Shown: positions 24,427 through 33,455 of the stretch, in pieces
Numbering within the stretch: the first letter of the stretch is position 1
How the letters are laid out: every line of letters starts with the position of its first letter
From: Corynebacterium qintianiae
Lineage (GTDB): Bacteria > Actinomycetota > Actinomycetes > Mycobacteriales > Mycobacteriaceae
Assembly: GCF_011038645.2 (NCBI RefSeq)
Contig: NZ_CP064955.1
Span: 434,001 to 498,000, forward strand
Direction of reading: 5' to 3'
Length of the DNA stretch: 64,000 nt
Notes under the pieces: model-generated
The model's database searches: none
Seen by the model: the letters and a program-made list of their open reading frames with translations, nothing else
Told to the model about the DNA's origin: nothing
Translations under genes and position numbers: made by a program

Positions 24427-25616
24427 GGCAGTTTGATTTCTTCATAGTAGAAGGGAGCTTCATCGCCCCTTACAAACCATGCTTTATAGCGCTCTGGCTC
24501 TTGAAAAACAATAGCCTCATATTCCGTTACGATGGAGCCATCTAGACGGACGATCGCGGTGCCATGCCAGGGGGAAATCACAGTTTTGGCATCGCGCATA
24601 ATGGGAGAGTATTGATCTGGCTTAGGGTGGACTGTTCCGCGGATAGCATCTGGGAATGCGGTCATCACCAGATCGAGTCTACGCATAATAGTCAGAAGCA
24701 CGGTGTATTCGAACGCGGCGTGCTCTGCCCTCTTGAGAAGGGCCTTTTCTGCGCGAATGAAGAAACTATCTAGGTCAACATTCTTGTAAGACCCACTCTT
24801 GTACATCTCAATCAGAGCTACAGTTATGGGAGTGGTTTCAACCCCCTGGCGAAGGGCGGCAATTAGATCTTGCCTGGAGGGAAGATCGTGATCATTCCAC
24901 TGACTCGAAACGTGCTCTCTTACTTCTGCTTCGATCGCAGCGACTTCATCCTTTCGTTCTTGGTAGATGGGCCACATATCGATAGTTCGCAGAGAATTTT
25001 CTGCTTCAAGTGCTGAAATCTGCCGGTTTAGGTTCTCCTCGTAGGGGACAGCTTCATTGTGGGCGTACCCGTAGAAAGGTCGATAAATTGTTCCGTCAAG
25101 AATGAGCGTAAACAGTAGTCCCGGTGGATACACTTCCCTCACGGTATCTGAAATATCTAAGAGATGGAGAAGAGCATACATTTCACCTAAGTCGGGAGCT
25201 ACTCGCTTATGAGCTGCAGGATTATGTGGGCGACCCGCAAATGAAGGGATGACAATTTCTATGGGGACCCCATTGCTTATTGCAGTTTCGATTTTGGCAC
25301 GGTTCGTTACTCCATCATGGAGAAGGTTGCCTTTCGGCCCTTTTAGAAACCTTTCGTGCTCCATGATCATAATGATGTCGTCGACAGTATTTCCTGAAAA
25401 ACTGCTTCTTACATCCGAAAGGACAGCTGCCTTTCGGGAGTAGTTCTCCTTGAATTTCTCAGTGTCGAATGTTTCGAGCACGGCCGAGTCGGGTCGGGTC
25501 CATCTCTCAGTCGCTTCGATGCACTTCCAGGGGTCCGTAAGCCAATTGGTGGGGGTGAAAGAAATATGAAAAAACTCTTCAGAGAGTTTCACATTAGAGA
25601 AGTTTGACTTATCCAT
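24423..25616 (-). CDS. DIT1/PvcA-type isonitrile (isocyanide) synthase homologue
   Basis: A 397-residue protein that resembles PvcA/IsnA and yeast Dit1, enzymes that turn the amino group of an aromatic amino acid into an isonitrile using ribulose-5-phosphate as carbon donor. Family hallmarks in order are IEIVIPSFAGRPHNPAAHK, APDLGEMYALLHLL, EVYPPGLLFTLILDGTIY, then YEENLNRQISALEAE. Near the C-terminus TVHPKPDQYSP and ISPWHGTAIVRLDGSIV correspond to the family's HP and TPWH motifs. ATG 25616 is preceded by GGGAGG with a 7-nt gap. No Fe(II)/ketoglutarate oxygenase (PvcB) is next to it. The substrate is unknown. Low GC suggests recent acquisition. Confidence 0.75.
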   Translation of the reverse strand: MDKSNFSNVKLSEEFFHISFTPTNWLTDPWKCIEATERWTRPDSAVLETFDTEKFKENYSRKAAVLSDVRSSFSGNTVDDIIMIMEHERFLKGPKGNLLHDGVTNRAKIETAISNGVPIEIVIPSFAGRPHNPAAHKRVAPDLGEMYALLHLLDISDTVREVYPPGLLFTLILDGTIYRPFYGYAHNEAVPYEENLNRQISALEAENSLRTIDMWPIYQERKDEVAAIEAEVREHVSSQWNDHDLPSRQDLIAALRQGVETTPITVALIEMYKSGSYKNVDLDSFFIRAEKALLKRAEHAAFEYTVLLTIMRRLDLVMTAFPDAIRGTVHPKPDQYSPIMRDAKTVISPWHGTAIVRLDGSIVTEYEAIVFQEPERYKAWFVRGDEAPFYYEEIKLP

Positions 25617-25760
25617 TCGGTAGCCTCCCACAAATGGAGTTGTGGCGTGATTTTTGCTTGGGAAAATTGGGGTCATGTGTTATTCTACGCAGTTCCGCAG
25701 TCGGTCGTCGACCTCCCCGGATCTGTGGGATTGTGCCAGTTTTCTTTGGGCTGGAGAGAT

Positions 25761-26444
25761 TTAGTGCCAGATCCCGTTGCTCACTAGGTGAAACGAAGCT
25801 CCCAGGTTGGCAGCAAATACGCCGTCCACATTTGGGTTGTCACCTATGACTATTGTTTGTTTCCCTGCGGGTATCCCAAGAACGTCTGCGAATAAGAGAC
25901 TTGGTTTTCCAATAATTTTGGCGCCTTGCAGTAGTTCTTCGTCTTGAAGCAGGGCGCCCAATCCCGGGATATATCCCGTTGAGCGACTAATTTTTTGATC
26001 CCCATTTGTTACCCACAATTCAGCGGGTGGGTTGCTTCGTAACAATTTTATAGTTTCAAGTGCGCCATCAGCGTATCCCAGGATGACAGGGATGGTATCT
26101 CGCGGATGGGTAATGGAATATCCAGCTGAGCGTATTGCATCGTGAACGGCCGGGTTGGATGTGGGGCTGGATACATGCTTTTTGTCTGTATGCATCAGGG
26201 CTAGAGCTCTTGGTATTAAATCCAAGGTCGTTGCGCATTGGCTATCTACAACCTCTAGTCCTTGATCTTTAAGATATGAAGAAATGGCGCTCCCTGAATA
26301 TCGATCTGAATTTGAAACGTAGTAGCACCTAGAAGGATCGAGTGTCCGTGCGAACTGCAAGACCGTTTCGATAGGTTCAAAATCTACGTGAATAGTCCCG
26401 TCGAGATCGAAAACGAACGTTTTATATCCGCGGTCTGGTTGCAT
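25761..26444 (-). CDS. HAD-superfamily hydrolase (NagD-like, subclass IIA)
   Basis: A 227-residue phosphatase-type protein. Motif I is FVFDLDGTIHVD at residue 10, motif II is YYVSNSD, the conserved Lys is in GKPSLLFADVLGIP, and motif IV is VIGDNPNVDGVFAA, so all catalytic positions are present. The cap between motifs II and III fits subclass IIA (NagD/AraL). AGGAGAGG precedes the ATG. It is the first gene of a probable operon with the isonitrile-synthase homologue and the MFS exporter. A role in dephosphorylating a sugar-phosphate donor or an intermediate is plausible but unproven. Confidence 0.88.
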   Translation of the reverse strand: MQPDRGYKTFVFDLDGTIHVDFEPIETVLQFARTLDPSRCYYVSNSDRYSGSAISSYLKDQGLEVVDSQCATTLDLIPRALALMHTDKKHVSSPTSNPAVHDAIRSAGYSITHPRDTIPVILGYADGALETIKLLRSNPPAELWVTNGDQKISRSTGYIPGLGALLQDEELLQGAKIIGKPSLLFADVLGIPAGKQTIVIGDNPNVDGVFAANLGASFHLVSNGIWH

Positions 26445-26686
26445 GGCCTCTCCTCTACCTTTTTGTGTTTTGGGCTTACTGAAGTAATTTAACTTTGCTC
26501 GCCTCCCTCAGCCGGAAATGTAGGTATAAGAGGTGAGATAGCTATCTTCTCGAGTCGATAACTCTTTAGAGGTCATTCCCCGTCTGGTTGGAGTATCTTT
26601 GCCGTCTAGGGGATTGCGTTTTTAGGGGTACACCCTAAGAGAACAGATCTGAATTACAAGTTTTAGCTGTTCGGTAGGGTCATATT

Positions 26687-27310
26687 ATGGCTACCGGAAC
26701 AGAACCGTCATTACATCTAGAGATTGACGAACACCAGGACGTGGTTTTGGGGCAAAAGGTTGGTTATGCCCGGGTCAGTTCCCTGGAGCAGAATCTGGAT
26801 CGCCAGCTCGAGCAGCTTCAGGCGGCCGGGGCGTCGCAGATATATAAGGAGAAGATCAGCGGATCGACTCGCCACCGTCCCCAGCTTGAGGAGGTGCTGC
26901 GCTATCTGCGTAAGGGAGATCAGCTCATTGTCACGAGCATGGATCGCCTGGCCCGTTCACTTGTGGACCTGCACACGATTGTCGAGGACCTTGTGGGCCG
27001 TGGTGTCTCGGTAAGGTTTTTGCGCGAGGGGCAGACCTATTCGGCGAAGGCGGACCCAATTGCCAAGCTGATGCTGGGGCTTATGGGTAGTGTCGCCGAG
27101 TTTGAGCGCTCCATCATCAAGGAGCGCCAGGCAGAGGGCATCGCCCGGGCGAAGGCGCGCGGGGTGTACAAGGGGCGGGCGAAAGTGCTCACCGACGGCC
27201 AAGTTGCGCAGGCGCGGCAGTGGGTGGCCGATGGTGTACCCAAGGCAGAGGTGGCACGCCGACTCGGGATCGGACGGACCACCTTGTACACATATCTTCC
27301 CCGCACGTAG
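26687..27310 (+). CDS. Serine recombinase (resolvase/invertase)
   Basis: A 207-residue small serine recombinase that would cut and rejoin DNA at a res-like site. The catalytic Ser is in VGYARVSSLEQNLDRQ. DQLIVTSMDRLARSLVDL and LMGSVAEFERSIIKERQAEG are the rest of the catalytic core. The C-terminal helix-turn-helix is AEVARRLGIGRTTLYTYL. The first 25 residues are an extension beyond the usual start near LGQKVGYARVS, so initiation may occur slightly later. A decayed copy of its 3' end lies at 28464-28652. A terminator hairpin follows the stop. Confidence 0.93.
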   Translation: MATGTEPSLHLEIDEHQDVVLGQKVGYARVSSLEQNLDRQLEQLQAAGASQIYKEKISGSTRHRPQLEEVLRYLRKGDQLIVTSMDRLARSLVDLHTIVEDLVGRGVSVRFLREGQTYSAKADPIAKLMLGLMGSVAEFERSIIKERQAEGIARAKARGVYKGRAKVLTDGQVAQARQWVADGVPKAEVARRLGIGRTTLYTYLPRT

Positions 27311-27314
27311 AGAT

Positions 27315-27342
27315 GCCCCCTAATGATGAAGCTTTAGGGGGC
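27315..27342 (+). terminator. Hairpin terminator after the recombinase
   Basis: GCCCCCTAA at 27315-27323 pairs perfectly with TTAGGGGGC at 27334-27342 around a 10-nt loop, 5 bp after the recombinase stop. There is no long U tract. It may also serve the convergent SUKH gene, which ends at 27386. Confidence 0.7.
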
Positions 27343-27385
27343 TAGTCGTAGTTCGCAGACAGTGTAGGTATCAAGCAGCAGTTCG

Positions 27386-28354
27386 CTAGCCCTGGCGAAG
27401 GTGATCGAGAACCTGGTTGATGTAGCTTTCATCCATGATGTAGCCGTTTTCTGTCTCTGTCAGAACGCCCTCTTTAACCCGGCGATTCCACCACGTAATG
27501 ATTGACCCCAATGTGTAGCCTACCCCGCCGTACTTCTGGCCAGGGACTGTGAATGAGTCGCCCATTAAATCCCCGAATGTCAGTTCCTGCCCTTCGCACC
27601 CCCAATGGCCATATGTCCTGGGATCGTGTTGCGGTTCAACGTGCTGGACGAGCCAGTACACCACGTCGTAAAAGGTGCGGCCTTCTGGCGTATCTCCGGT
27701 AATCGCTACCCCTATGGAATCTGTGATCGGCTCAGTCGCCTTGCGCAGCAACTGCTCCATATCTGGTGTTGGGGTGGCGGCCAGGGCTTGCTGGAGTGGC
27801 TGGGACAGTGCGCCGTATCGCACTCCTTTGATACCGATGCCGTCTTGGCTGACTTCTTCTGCCTCACTGATTGAGGGGTGTGGTTCAAGTTGGGCCAGGA
27901 AGTCGTCGAATGAGTCTGCGACTAGTACTTTTGCACCGTCGGGGTCGGTGTCGAGATACAGTACTGATCCTGCTGGAAACTCGGACAAGTCGTAGTTGAT
28001 GACAAAGCACTGGTGCATGCCGTCTTCGCTGTCCGCGCATAGCAGGACTTCGCGGGGGATTTCCCATTCCTCCATCAAGAATGCTGCCTGCTCTAGCAAG
28101 TCGACATTCGTGTTGTTGGAGGTCGTTCCGTTGCCGTAGATGCTGTCTACGGCAACGTCGATCACGTCGCCGTCGGGAAGTTCTATTTCTGGGAGGTAGC
28201 AGGTGTTCATGCTCAGGGACCCTCCCCCTGTCTCGGAGAGAAGACGCGCGTAGGCATCTGGCAGGCGACGGCCCAGGCCGCGCTCGATTTCTCGGATGCG
28301 TTGTTCATCCGCTGGCTGTGCCGGGTATTCAAAAAGAGTGCTGTAGTCGGTCAT
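27386..28354 (-). CDS. SUKH (SMI1/KNR4) family immunity protein, copy 1
   Basis: A 322-residue protein whose first 150 residues are a SMI1/KNR4 (SUKH) domain: IREIERGLGRRLPDAYARLL, ETGGGSLSMN, FLMEEWEIPREVLLCADSEDGMHQCFVINYD. The C-terminal part (residues 180-322) is a second helical/beta domain shared with the paralogue at 28673. SUKH proteins commonly neutralise secreted nuclease toxins, and the WHH nuclease toxin encoded upstream is the obvious target. The two copies are clearly related along their whole length but diverged, so they may protect against different toxin variants. Confidence 0.88.
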   Translation of the reverse strand: MTDYSTLFEYPAQPADEQRIREIERGLGRRLPDAYARLLSETGGGSLSMNTCYLPEIELPDGDVIDVAVDSIYGNGTTSNNTNVDLLEQAAFLMEEWEIPREVLLCADSEDGMHQCFVINYDLSEFPAGSVLYLDTDPDGAKVLVADSFDDFLAQLEPHPSISEAEEVSQDGIGIKGVRYGALSQPLQQALAATPTPDMEQLLRKATEPITDSIGVAITGDTPEGRTFYDVVYWLVQHVEPQHDPRTYGHWGCEGQELTFGDLMGDSFTVPGQKYGGVGYTLGSIITWWNRRVKEGVLTETENGYIMDESYINQVLDHLRQG

Positions 28355-28463
28355 GGTTGTCCTTTACGAATTCAGTGGCTTGCTCCATATAGCGTATCCG
28401 CCTGTGTGGCGCACAGCATTGTGGAGATCTTTCGGGATGAGCTGCAGTAAAGGGCACGTGAGA

Positions 28464-28652
28464 CACGGAGCGCCAGGCTGAGTGGATCGCCCGAGCGAAA
28501 AGCTTGCGGGGTGTACAAAGGGGTGGGCAAAAGTACTCACCAACGCCTAGGCCGCGGAGGCCAACCAGTGGGTGGTCGATGGTGTGCCCAAAGCGGAGGC
28601 GACCCGCCGACTCGGGATCAGGCCGAGCACCCTTTACACATACCTAGTGTAG
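28464..28652 (+). pseudogene. Decayed 3' fragment of a serine recombinase gene
   Basis: This stretch aligns with the last 190 bp of the recombinase gene at 26687-27310. Shared blocks include GGAGCGCCAGG, GGGGTGTACAA, CGATGGTGTrCCCAA and CCGACTCGGGATC. It has in-frame stops and small changes, so it is not translated. Its position just beyond SUKH copy 1 and before the stop of SUKH copy 2 mirrors the intact recombinase to SUKH copy 1. That indicates a duplicated recombinase-tail/immunity module. Confidence 0.85.
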
Positions 28653-28672
28653 GGGGCTGAACAGGATTCGAG

Positions 28673-29653
28673 TTAGACCTCGGTTATTGGGTCTTCTTTG
28701 CGGAGGTTTTCGATGATGGTGTTGATGTAGTCCTCGTCGAGGATGTAGCCGGCGGGGGTCTTGGTCATGATGTTGTATTCGACTCGTATTTTCCACCACC
28801 ATTCGACGGTGGGCTGGTTCCAAATGAAGCCATATTTCTGACCGTCGGCGAGGAAGGATCTACCGATCAACGTGTACATGTTAGGGGTGAGAGTGGTGGT
28901 GCTTAGTCCCATGTAGGTCAGCGGATCTGGGTGCGGTTGGACGTGTTGCGCCACCCAGTAAAGAAGGTCTTGAAATCGCCTCCCCTCGTTACTGTTATGC
29001 ATCATGCTGAGACCAAATGAGTTTGCCAGGGGTGCGACTGCTTTACGCAGTAAGTATTCCATGTCGGGGGTGGGGGTTGCGGCGATGGCGCGGGTGAGGT
29101 CGTCGGAAAGCTTTCCGTGCCACACACCCTCAATACCCTTGCCTTCTTGGTCCGCGTCTGGGTTGGCGCCCTCGGCATAGCTGTCGTCGTAGGGTTCGAG
29201 CTTGGTGAGAAAGTCGGTGACGGAGTCGGCGACCTGGGTCATTTTCCCGCCGGGGTCGGTGTCGAGGTGCAGAATAACCCCTGTGGGGTAGTCGGGGAGG
29301 TCATAGTTGATGACGAAGCAGTTGTGCATGCCGTCTTCGGTGGTGGCGAACAGGAGGACTTCTGCGGGGATTTCCCATTCCTCCATGAGGTAGGTGGCGT
29401 CTGTGGCCAGATCGAGGGCGCGGCCAGTACTTGTGCTGCCGTTGCCGAAGATGTCGTCGGTTGCCAGGCCTCCGACCCCTTCGGGGAGGCCCGGCATGAC
29501 GCACTTGTCGAGTTTGAGGGTGCCGCCGCCGGTTTCTTTGATCAAGGCCCGGTAGTCGTCGGGTAGTGCCCGGCCGATGGCATGCTCGATTGCCGTGAGG
29601 CGGGCATTGTCGGCTGGTTCAGCGGTTTCAGAAAAGAATTTGGAAAAGGTCAT
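28673..29653 (-). CDS. SUKH (SMI1/KNR4) family immunity protein, copy 2
   Basis: A 326-residue paralogue of the 27386 protein. The SUKH domain is at the N-terminus (LTAIEHAIGRALPDDYRALI, ETGGGTLKLD, LMEEWEIPAEVLLFATTEDG) and the same extra C-terminal domain follows. ATG 29653 is used; it follows AAGGAGAAAAC and lies 13 bp from the toxin stop, so it is co-transcribed with the toxin. Being directly adjacent, this copy is the better candidate for the cognate immunity protein. Confidence 0.9.
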   Translation of the reverse strand: MTFSKFFSETAEPADNARLTAIEHAIGRALPDDYRALIKETGGGTLKLDKCVMPGLPEGVGGLATDDIFGNGSTSTGRALDLATDATYLMEEWEIPAEVLLFATTEDGMHNCFVINYDLPDYPTGVILHLDTDPGGKMTQVADSVTDFLTKLEPYDDSYAEGANPDADQEGKGIEGVWHGKLSDDLTRAIAATPTPDMEYLLRKAVAPLANSFGLSMMHNSNEGRRFQDLLYWVAQHVQPHPDPLTYMGLSTTTLTPNMYTLIGRSFLADGQKYGFIWNQPTVEWWWKIRVEYNIMTKTPAGYILDEDYINTIIENLRKEDPITEV

Positions 29654-29666
29654 TGTTGTTTTCTCC

Positions 29667-32600
29667 TTACGTGCAGTTGGGCCAGTTAGGCAACGTGGGC
29701 CAGACAGCCATGCCGCCTGTGTGCCTAACTTGATCATGCAGATATGTCGGGATGAGCTGCATGCGCCCGCAGTCCTCATGATGGTGCCATGTAAGCTCGT
29801 ATTTCTTGCGATATGCTTCGGTGATCCCCAATTCCTTATCCGCTGCTCTTATATCTTTCTGGCTGTCTCCGGTGGGTTTAATCTTAAGGTCTGTGTCCGT
29901 TGCTCTTCCTGTCATTACTTCCGGGTTGTAAGGGTGCCGGTACCTAGTAAATTCAGGGAATCCTCTCGGGCTGATGCGGACACCCTCCGGATACTCCTGC
30001 TGGAATTTTAGGGGAAGTTGTTTAGGGTCATTGTTCCTATAAGGTCCGCCTGCGAACTGGGCATTTATCGGGTTACGGTTGGAAAGTCCGACCTTTTGCA
30101 CTGTGGATGGGATTGGGCATTGTGAAGCGGCTGTTGCGTAGAGGCTTGTGGTCCCAGCAGTAGGGCGGTAGATCGCAGGGGTGTAGGTAGGCGTTCCTGC
30201 GGTGTGGGCGATGGTTCCTCTGATGCGGCAGGCGGCGGGGATAAGCGCTTCGTTGAGCGCTTTTGTGACATGTGAATTACTGAACGCGTGTTTAATGTCG
30301 CCGGCTTTAGCGATTAGCCTGCGGATGGCGGGCATGGCTTTGGCGATTTTCGCTGCCTTGCCGAAGGGTACAACCCCGACTGCTGCCCAGATGCATCCGC
30401 TCACTTGTCCGCGGAAGCATTTAAGAACGTCATTTACCCCGATGAGGTCGAGTATAAGATCGAGGTTTTCTTTTCCGATCGCGTTGCGGATTTTCTCGAG
30501 GGAGCTTTGCGTCTCGGTGGTGATGAGTCCTTCTGCGGCTGCGGAGCGGGCTTGCTCGAGTTCGGATAGCTCGAGTTGCCATGCCGCGTTGTAGGCATCG
30601 TTGGCGGCTTGTGATGCAGCGGCGGCATCACGGCTGGCCGCGTTGGCGGATTGGCGTGCGGCTGAGGCGGAGGCTGCGGCGTTGTTCGCTGCGGTGCGGG
30701 CGGTGGCGGCATATGCGGTGGCTTGATCGGCGTTGTCGGTTGCTTGGGCTGCGTCGGCTTCGGCTGAGGCCGCAGCGTCGTGGGCTCGTTGTTGCTGTTG
30801 TTTGGCGAAGGTTAGTGCTTGTTGCGCGGAGGCGACGTGGGTTTGGGCGAGTTGTGCTGATTGTTGGGCTTGTCCTGCCCATTGCTGCGCTTGCTGTGCG
30901 TACTGGTCGGCTTGGGCTGCAGACCCCAGGGCGCGTTGGTGGGCTTCTTGTGCTTGGGCGGCTTGCTGGGAGGCGGTAAGGGCCGCGTTTTTGCCGAGTT
31001 CGAGTAGCGCGTCAATATCGGCGTTGTGGGCGTCGCGCTGGTGGTCGTACATCGCGCGGCGGTATTGCTCGATGGTGATGAATTCATTGAGACCTGCACG
31101 GTCGCCGGTTACTGCCGCTTCGGCGGCGATTGCGACTTCTTTCCCTCCGGATTGTGTCAGGGCGTAGGCTTCCTGCAGCTGGTCGGTGTAGCGGGCTTGT
31201 TCGTATCCACCGCCGTTGACAAAGGTGTTAAGGGCATCAAATGTGTTGGTGCGCAGTGCCTCGTCCGCGGCGGCTTGCGTGGCTGGTCCGGCGCTTTCAC
31301 GCAGTTGCCAGGTTTGCGTAATGAGACCGGGCAGGCGCATCTGGGGAAGCTCGTCGTTGAGAAAGCGCGCGATTGTGGTGTCGTCCTCGTAGCCCATTTC
31401 GTCGGCGGCGGCGCGGATGTTTTCATCCGGGTCGTGCAGGGCGATGTAGCTGACTTCGTTGAGGTCATCAGTAGCGACCGCGTCGGGATAGGAGTAGAAG
31501 GCGAAGTCAATGAGGTCGTCGTCAGTATTGCCTTCGAGGGCTACTTTCGCCGCTCCCGCTACAGCGGGGGATCCAACTTGGGCTGCAGCAAGCGCGAGTT
31601 GACGGATATCACCGAGAGATTGATCGGTGGGGGCAAAGCTGTCCTCGCTGTCAGGAAGTGACTGGGTCAGCGCCTCCATGCGGGCTGTGAGGTCGTCACG
31701 GCGTTTGCGCTCTTCAGCCGCGGCGTTATCTTGGGCGTCTTGAACGTCGCGTGCTGCGAGGGCTTGATCTTTCAGGAATGCGCGTTCGTCTTCGAGGCGT
31801 TGGTCGGCGCTTACGTTTGCAATCTGATGCGTTTTGACCGCGAGGTCTGTGTTGCGGCGTGCTTTATCTGCTGCATCGGCTGCTGCCTGGGCATGTTGTC
31901 CAGCAAATGTGGCGGCGTAGCGTGCATTTCCCGCTTCGCGAGCGGCGGCGTCGGCGGCGTCGGCGGCTCTGCGTGCGTGGTCGGCAGCGTCGCGTGCGGC
32001 GGTTTTTGCCTCTTCGACCAGGCCCTGAATCTGGACAACAAGGGAATCTACCTGGTTGGCGGCGTTGCGGGCTCGGGCCGCGGCGTTGCGGGCACGGGCC
32101 GCGCCGGCTCGGGCTTCGGCCGCGGCGGCTTCACTGACTCCTGCCGCATTGGCGGCGTTGGTTGCTGCTGCTGCGGCGGCGTCAGCGTTTGCTGCCGCTG
32201 ATCCTGCGGCGCGTCCAGCGGATTGGGCATAGCCTGCGGCTTGGGAGGCATAGTTATATGCTTCGGCGGATCGCTGCGCGGCTTGAGCAGCGTTGCGTGC
32301 CTGTTCAGCAGCGCGGCGCGCTGCCGCAGCGGAACCTGCATCGTATGCTGCGGCGTTAGCAGCTGAGGCTGCCGCCGCTGCGGCGGCTTGGGCGCGCGCG
32401 GAGGCGGAGGCAGCACGGGACAAAGCATCGGCTGTCTGCCTAAGTGCTTGGCGTGCCTCCTGGGAGGCGGCTACTGCCTGATCGGCGACGTGCGCTGACT
32501 GGGTGGCGAGGTTACCTGCCGCAATTGCAGCGTTTCCGGCCCGGTTTTGGGCGGCGTCGGCGGCGAGTGCTTCATCGCGGGATTTTTCCGTGGCAATGCG

Positions 32601-33449
32601 GGCCGCTTCGGCTGCGCGCGCGGCACGATCGGCTTGTGTCCACGCTTTGTTGTTTTCGTTTGTGGCGGTTTCAGCTTCTGTGATGGCCATTTCGACAAGT
32701 TGGGAAATGTCCATCTTTTCGGCATCTTGGGTTGCCGCGACGAACTGGCCGTAGCGTAAGAACCCCTCGATTGCGGTATCTGTTCCCACCTGCAGTGCTT
32801 CCGCGGCATTGGCCGCAACTGTCGGCAGTGGTGAGTTCGTCAGCTCGTAGACTTCGCGCCGGCGGTCATGCGCGCGTGCTGTTTCCTGCCCTGTGGCCGC
32901 GAACTCGGCGAGCGCGTCCGGTGTGTTGATCCGCAGTGCTTCGTCAGCGGCTGCTTTTAGAGTGGAGCCCTCGGGGGCTTCGGCGGCTTCCCATGCAGTT
33001 GCACGGTCGTCTTGTGCTTGGGCTTGTTGCCATCCTGACTCGATGAACTCACCCATCTGTTCGGTGGTGCCCGAGGTGAGAAGTTCGTTGGCGCGGTCCT
33101 GCACCGTTGGCCCGCTAACAGATGACAGTGTGGACATGATGCTGCGCAGGTCCTGCTGCTGTGCAATCTCGCGCCCTGTATCGACGTAGTTCGACCAGTT
33201 CCGCTCGGAGCCGTTCAGGGCGTCTACTGCAGCTTCGCGTGAGGCGGGAAACGCGGAATCGAGCATGCTGACAGCAAACGAACGTGCTTCAGCTGAAGCA
33301 GTGATCTCCTCGGACAGTCGCTGTGCTTCGTCCTGGGCGATGGCATCGGCCTGGGAGGTTGATGCCACGATCGCGGTGACCAGTGATCCTGTGAGAAAAC
33401 GATGCGTCCACAGGCGGACTCGTCCGGTGCGCATATGGGATGGCAACAT
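29667..33449 (-). CDS. Secreted polymorphic toxin: ALF repeats, alanine-rich coiled coil and C-terminal WHH/HNH nuclease
   Basis: A 1260-residue protein. The N-terminus (RTGRVRLWTHRFLTGSLVTA) looks like a Sec signal with cleavage near ADA-IA. ALF-type repeats follow, e.g. VAANAAEALQVGTDTAIEGF and TLKAAADEALRINTPDALAE. Long alanine/glutamine-rich helices (about 250-560 and 820-980) are interrupted by more ALF repeats (about 610-800). After a hydrophobic stretch near 1040-1060 the last 140 residues form the toxin. They contain FTRYRHPYNPEVM and then WHHHEDCGRMQLIPTYLHD at residue 1221, the WHH type of HNH nuclease. Two SUKH immunity genes follow, the usual pairing. Delivery route is unknown; no ESX, type VII or LXG signature was seen. 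Confidence 0.87.
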   Translation of the reverse strand: MLPSHMRTGRVRLWTHRFLTGSLVTAIVASTSQADAIAQDEAQRLSEEITASAEARSFAVSMLDSAFPASREAAVDALNGSERNWSNYVDTGREIAQQQDLRSIMSTLSSVSGPTVQDRANELLTSGTTEQMGEFIESGWQQAQAQDDRATAWEAAEAPEGSTLKAAADEALRINTPDALAEFAATGQETARAHDRRREVYELTNSPLPTVAANAAEALQVGTDTAIEGFLRYGQFVAATQDAEKMDISQLVEMAITEAETATNENNKAWTQADRAARAAEAARIATEKSRDEALAADAAQNRAGNAAIAAGNLATQSAHVADQAVAASQEARQALRQTADALSRAASASARAQAAAAAAASAANAAAYDAGSAAAARRAAEQARNAAQAAQRSAEAYNYASQAAGYAQSAGRAAGSAAANADAAAAAATNAANAAGVSEAAAAEARAGAARARNAAARARNAANQVDSLVVQIQGLVEEAKTAARDAADHARRAADAADAAAREAGNARYAATFAGQHAQAAADAADKARRNTDLAVKTHQIANVSADQRLEDERAFLKDQALAARDVQDAQDNAAAEERKRRDDLTARMEALTQSLPDSEDSFAPTDQSLGDIRQLALAAAQVGSPAVAGAAKVALEGNTDDDLIDFAFYSYPDAVATDDLNEVSYIALHDPDENIRAAADEMGYEDDTTIARFLNDELPQMRLPGLITQTWQLRESAGPATQAAADEALRTNTFDALNTFVNGGGYEQARYTDQLQEAYALTQSGGKEVAIAAEAAVTGDRAGLNEFITIEQYRRAMYDHQRDAHNADIDALLELGKNAALTASQQAAQAQEAHQRALGSAAQADQYAQQAQQWAGQAQQSAQLAQTHVASAQQALTFAKQQQQRAHDAAASAEADAAQATDNADQATAYAATARTAANNAAASASAARQSANAASRDAAAASQAANDAYNAAWQLELSELEQARSAAAEGLITTETQSSLEKIRNAIGKENLDLILDLIGVNDVLKCFRGQVSGCIWAAVGVVPFGKAAKIAKAMPAIRRLIAKAGDIKHAFSNSHVTKALNEALIPAACRIRGTIAHTAGTPTYTPAIYRPTAGTTSLYATAASQCPIPSTVQKVGLSNRNPINAQFAGGPYRNNDPKQLPLKFQQEYPEGVRISPRGFPEFTRYRHPYNPEVMTGRATDTDLKIKPTGDSQKDIRAADKELGITEAYRKKYELTWHHHEDCGRMQLIPTYLHDQVRHTGGMAVWPTLPNWPNCT

Positions 33450-33455
33450 GGGATT

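Noticed and set aside
30600-32600. Plus-strand open frames through the alanine-rich toxin region
   Set aside because: They mirror the repetitive GCx codons on the minus strand and have no starts with ribosome sites.
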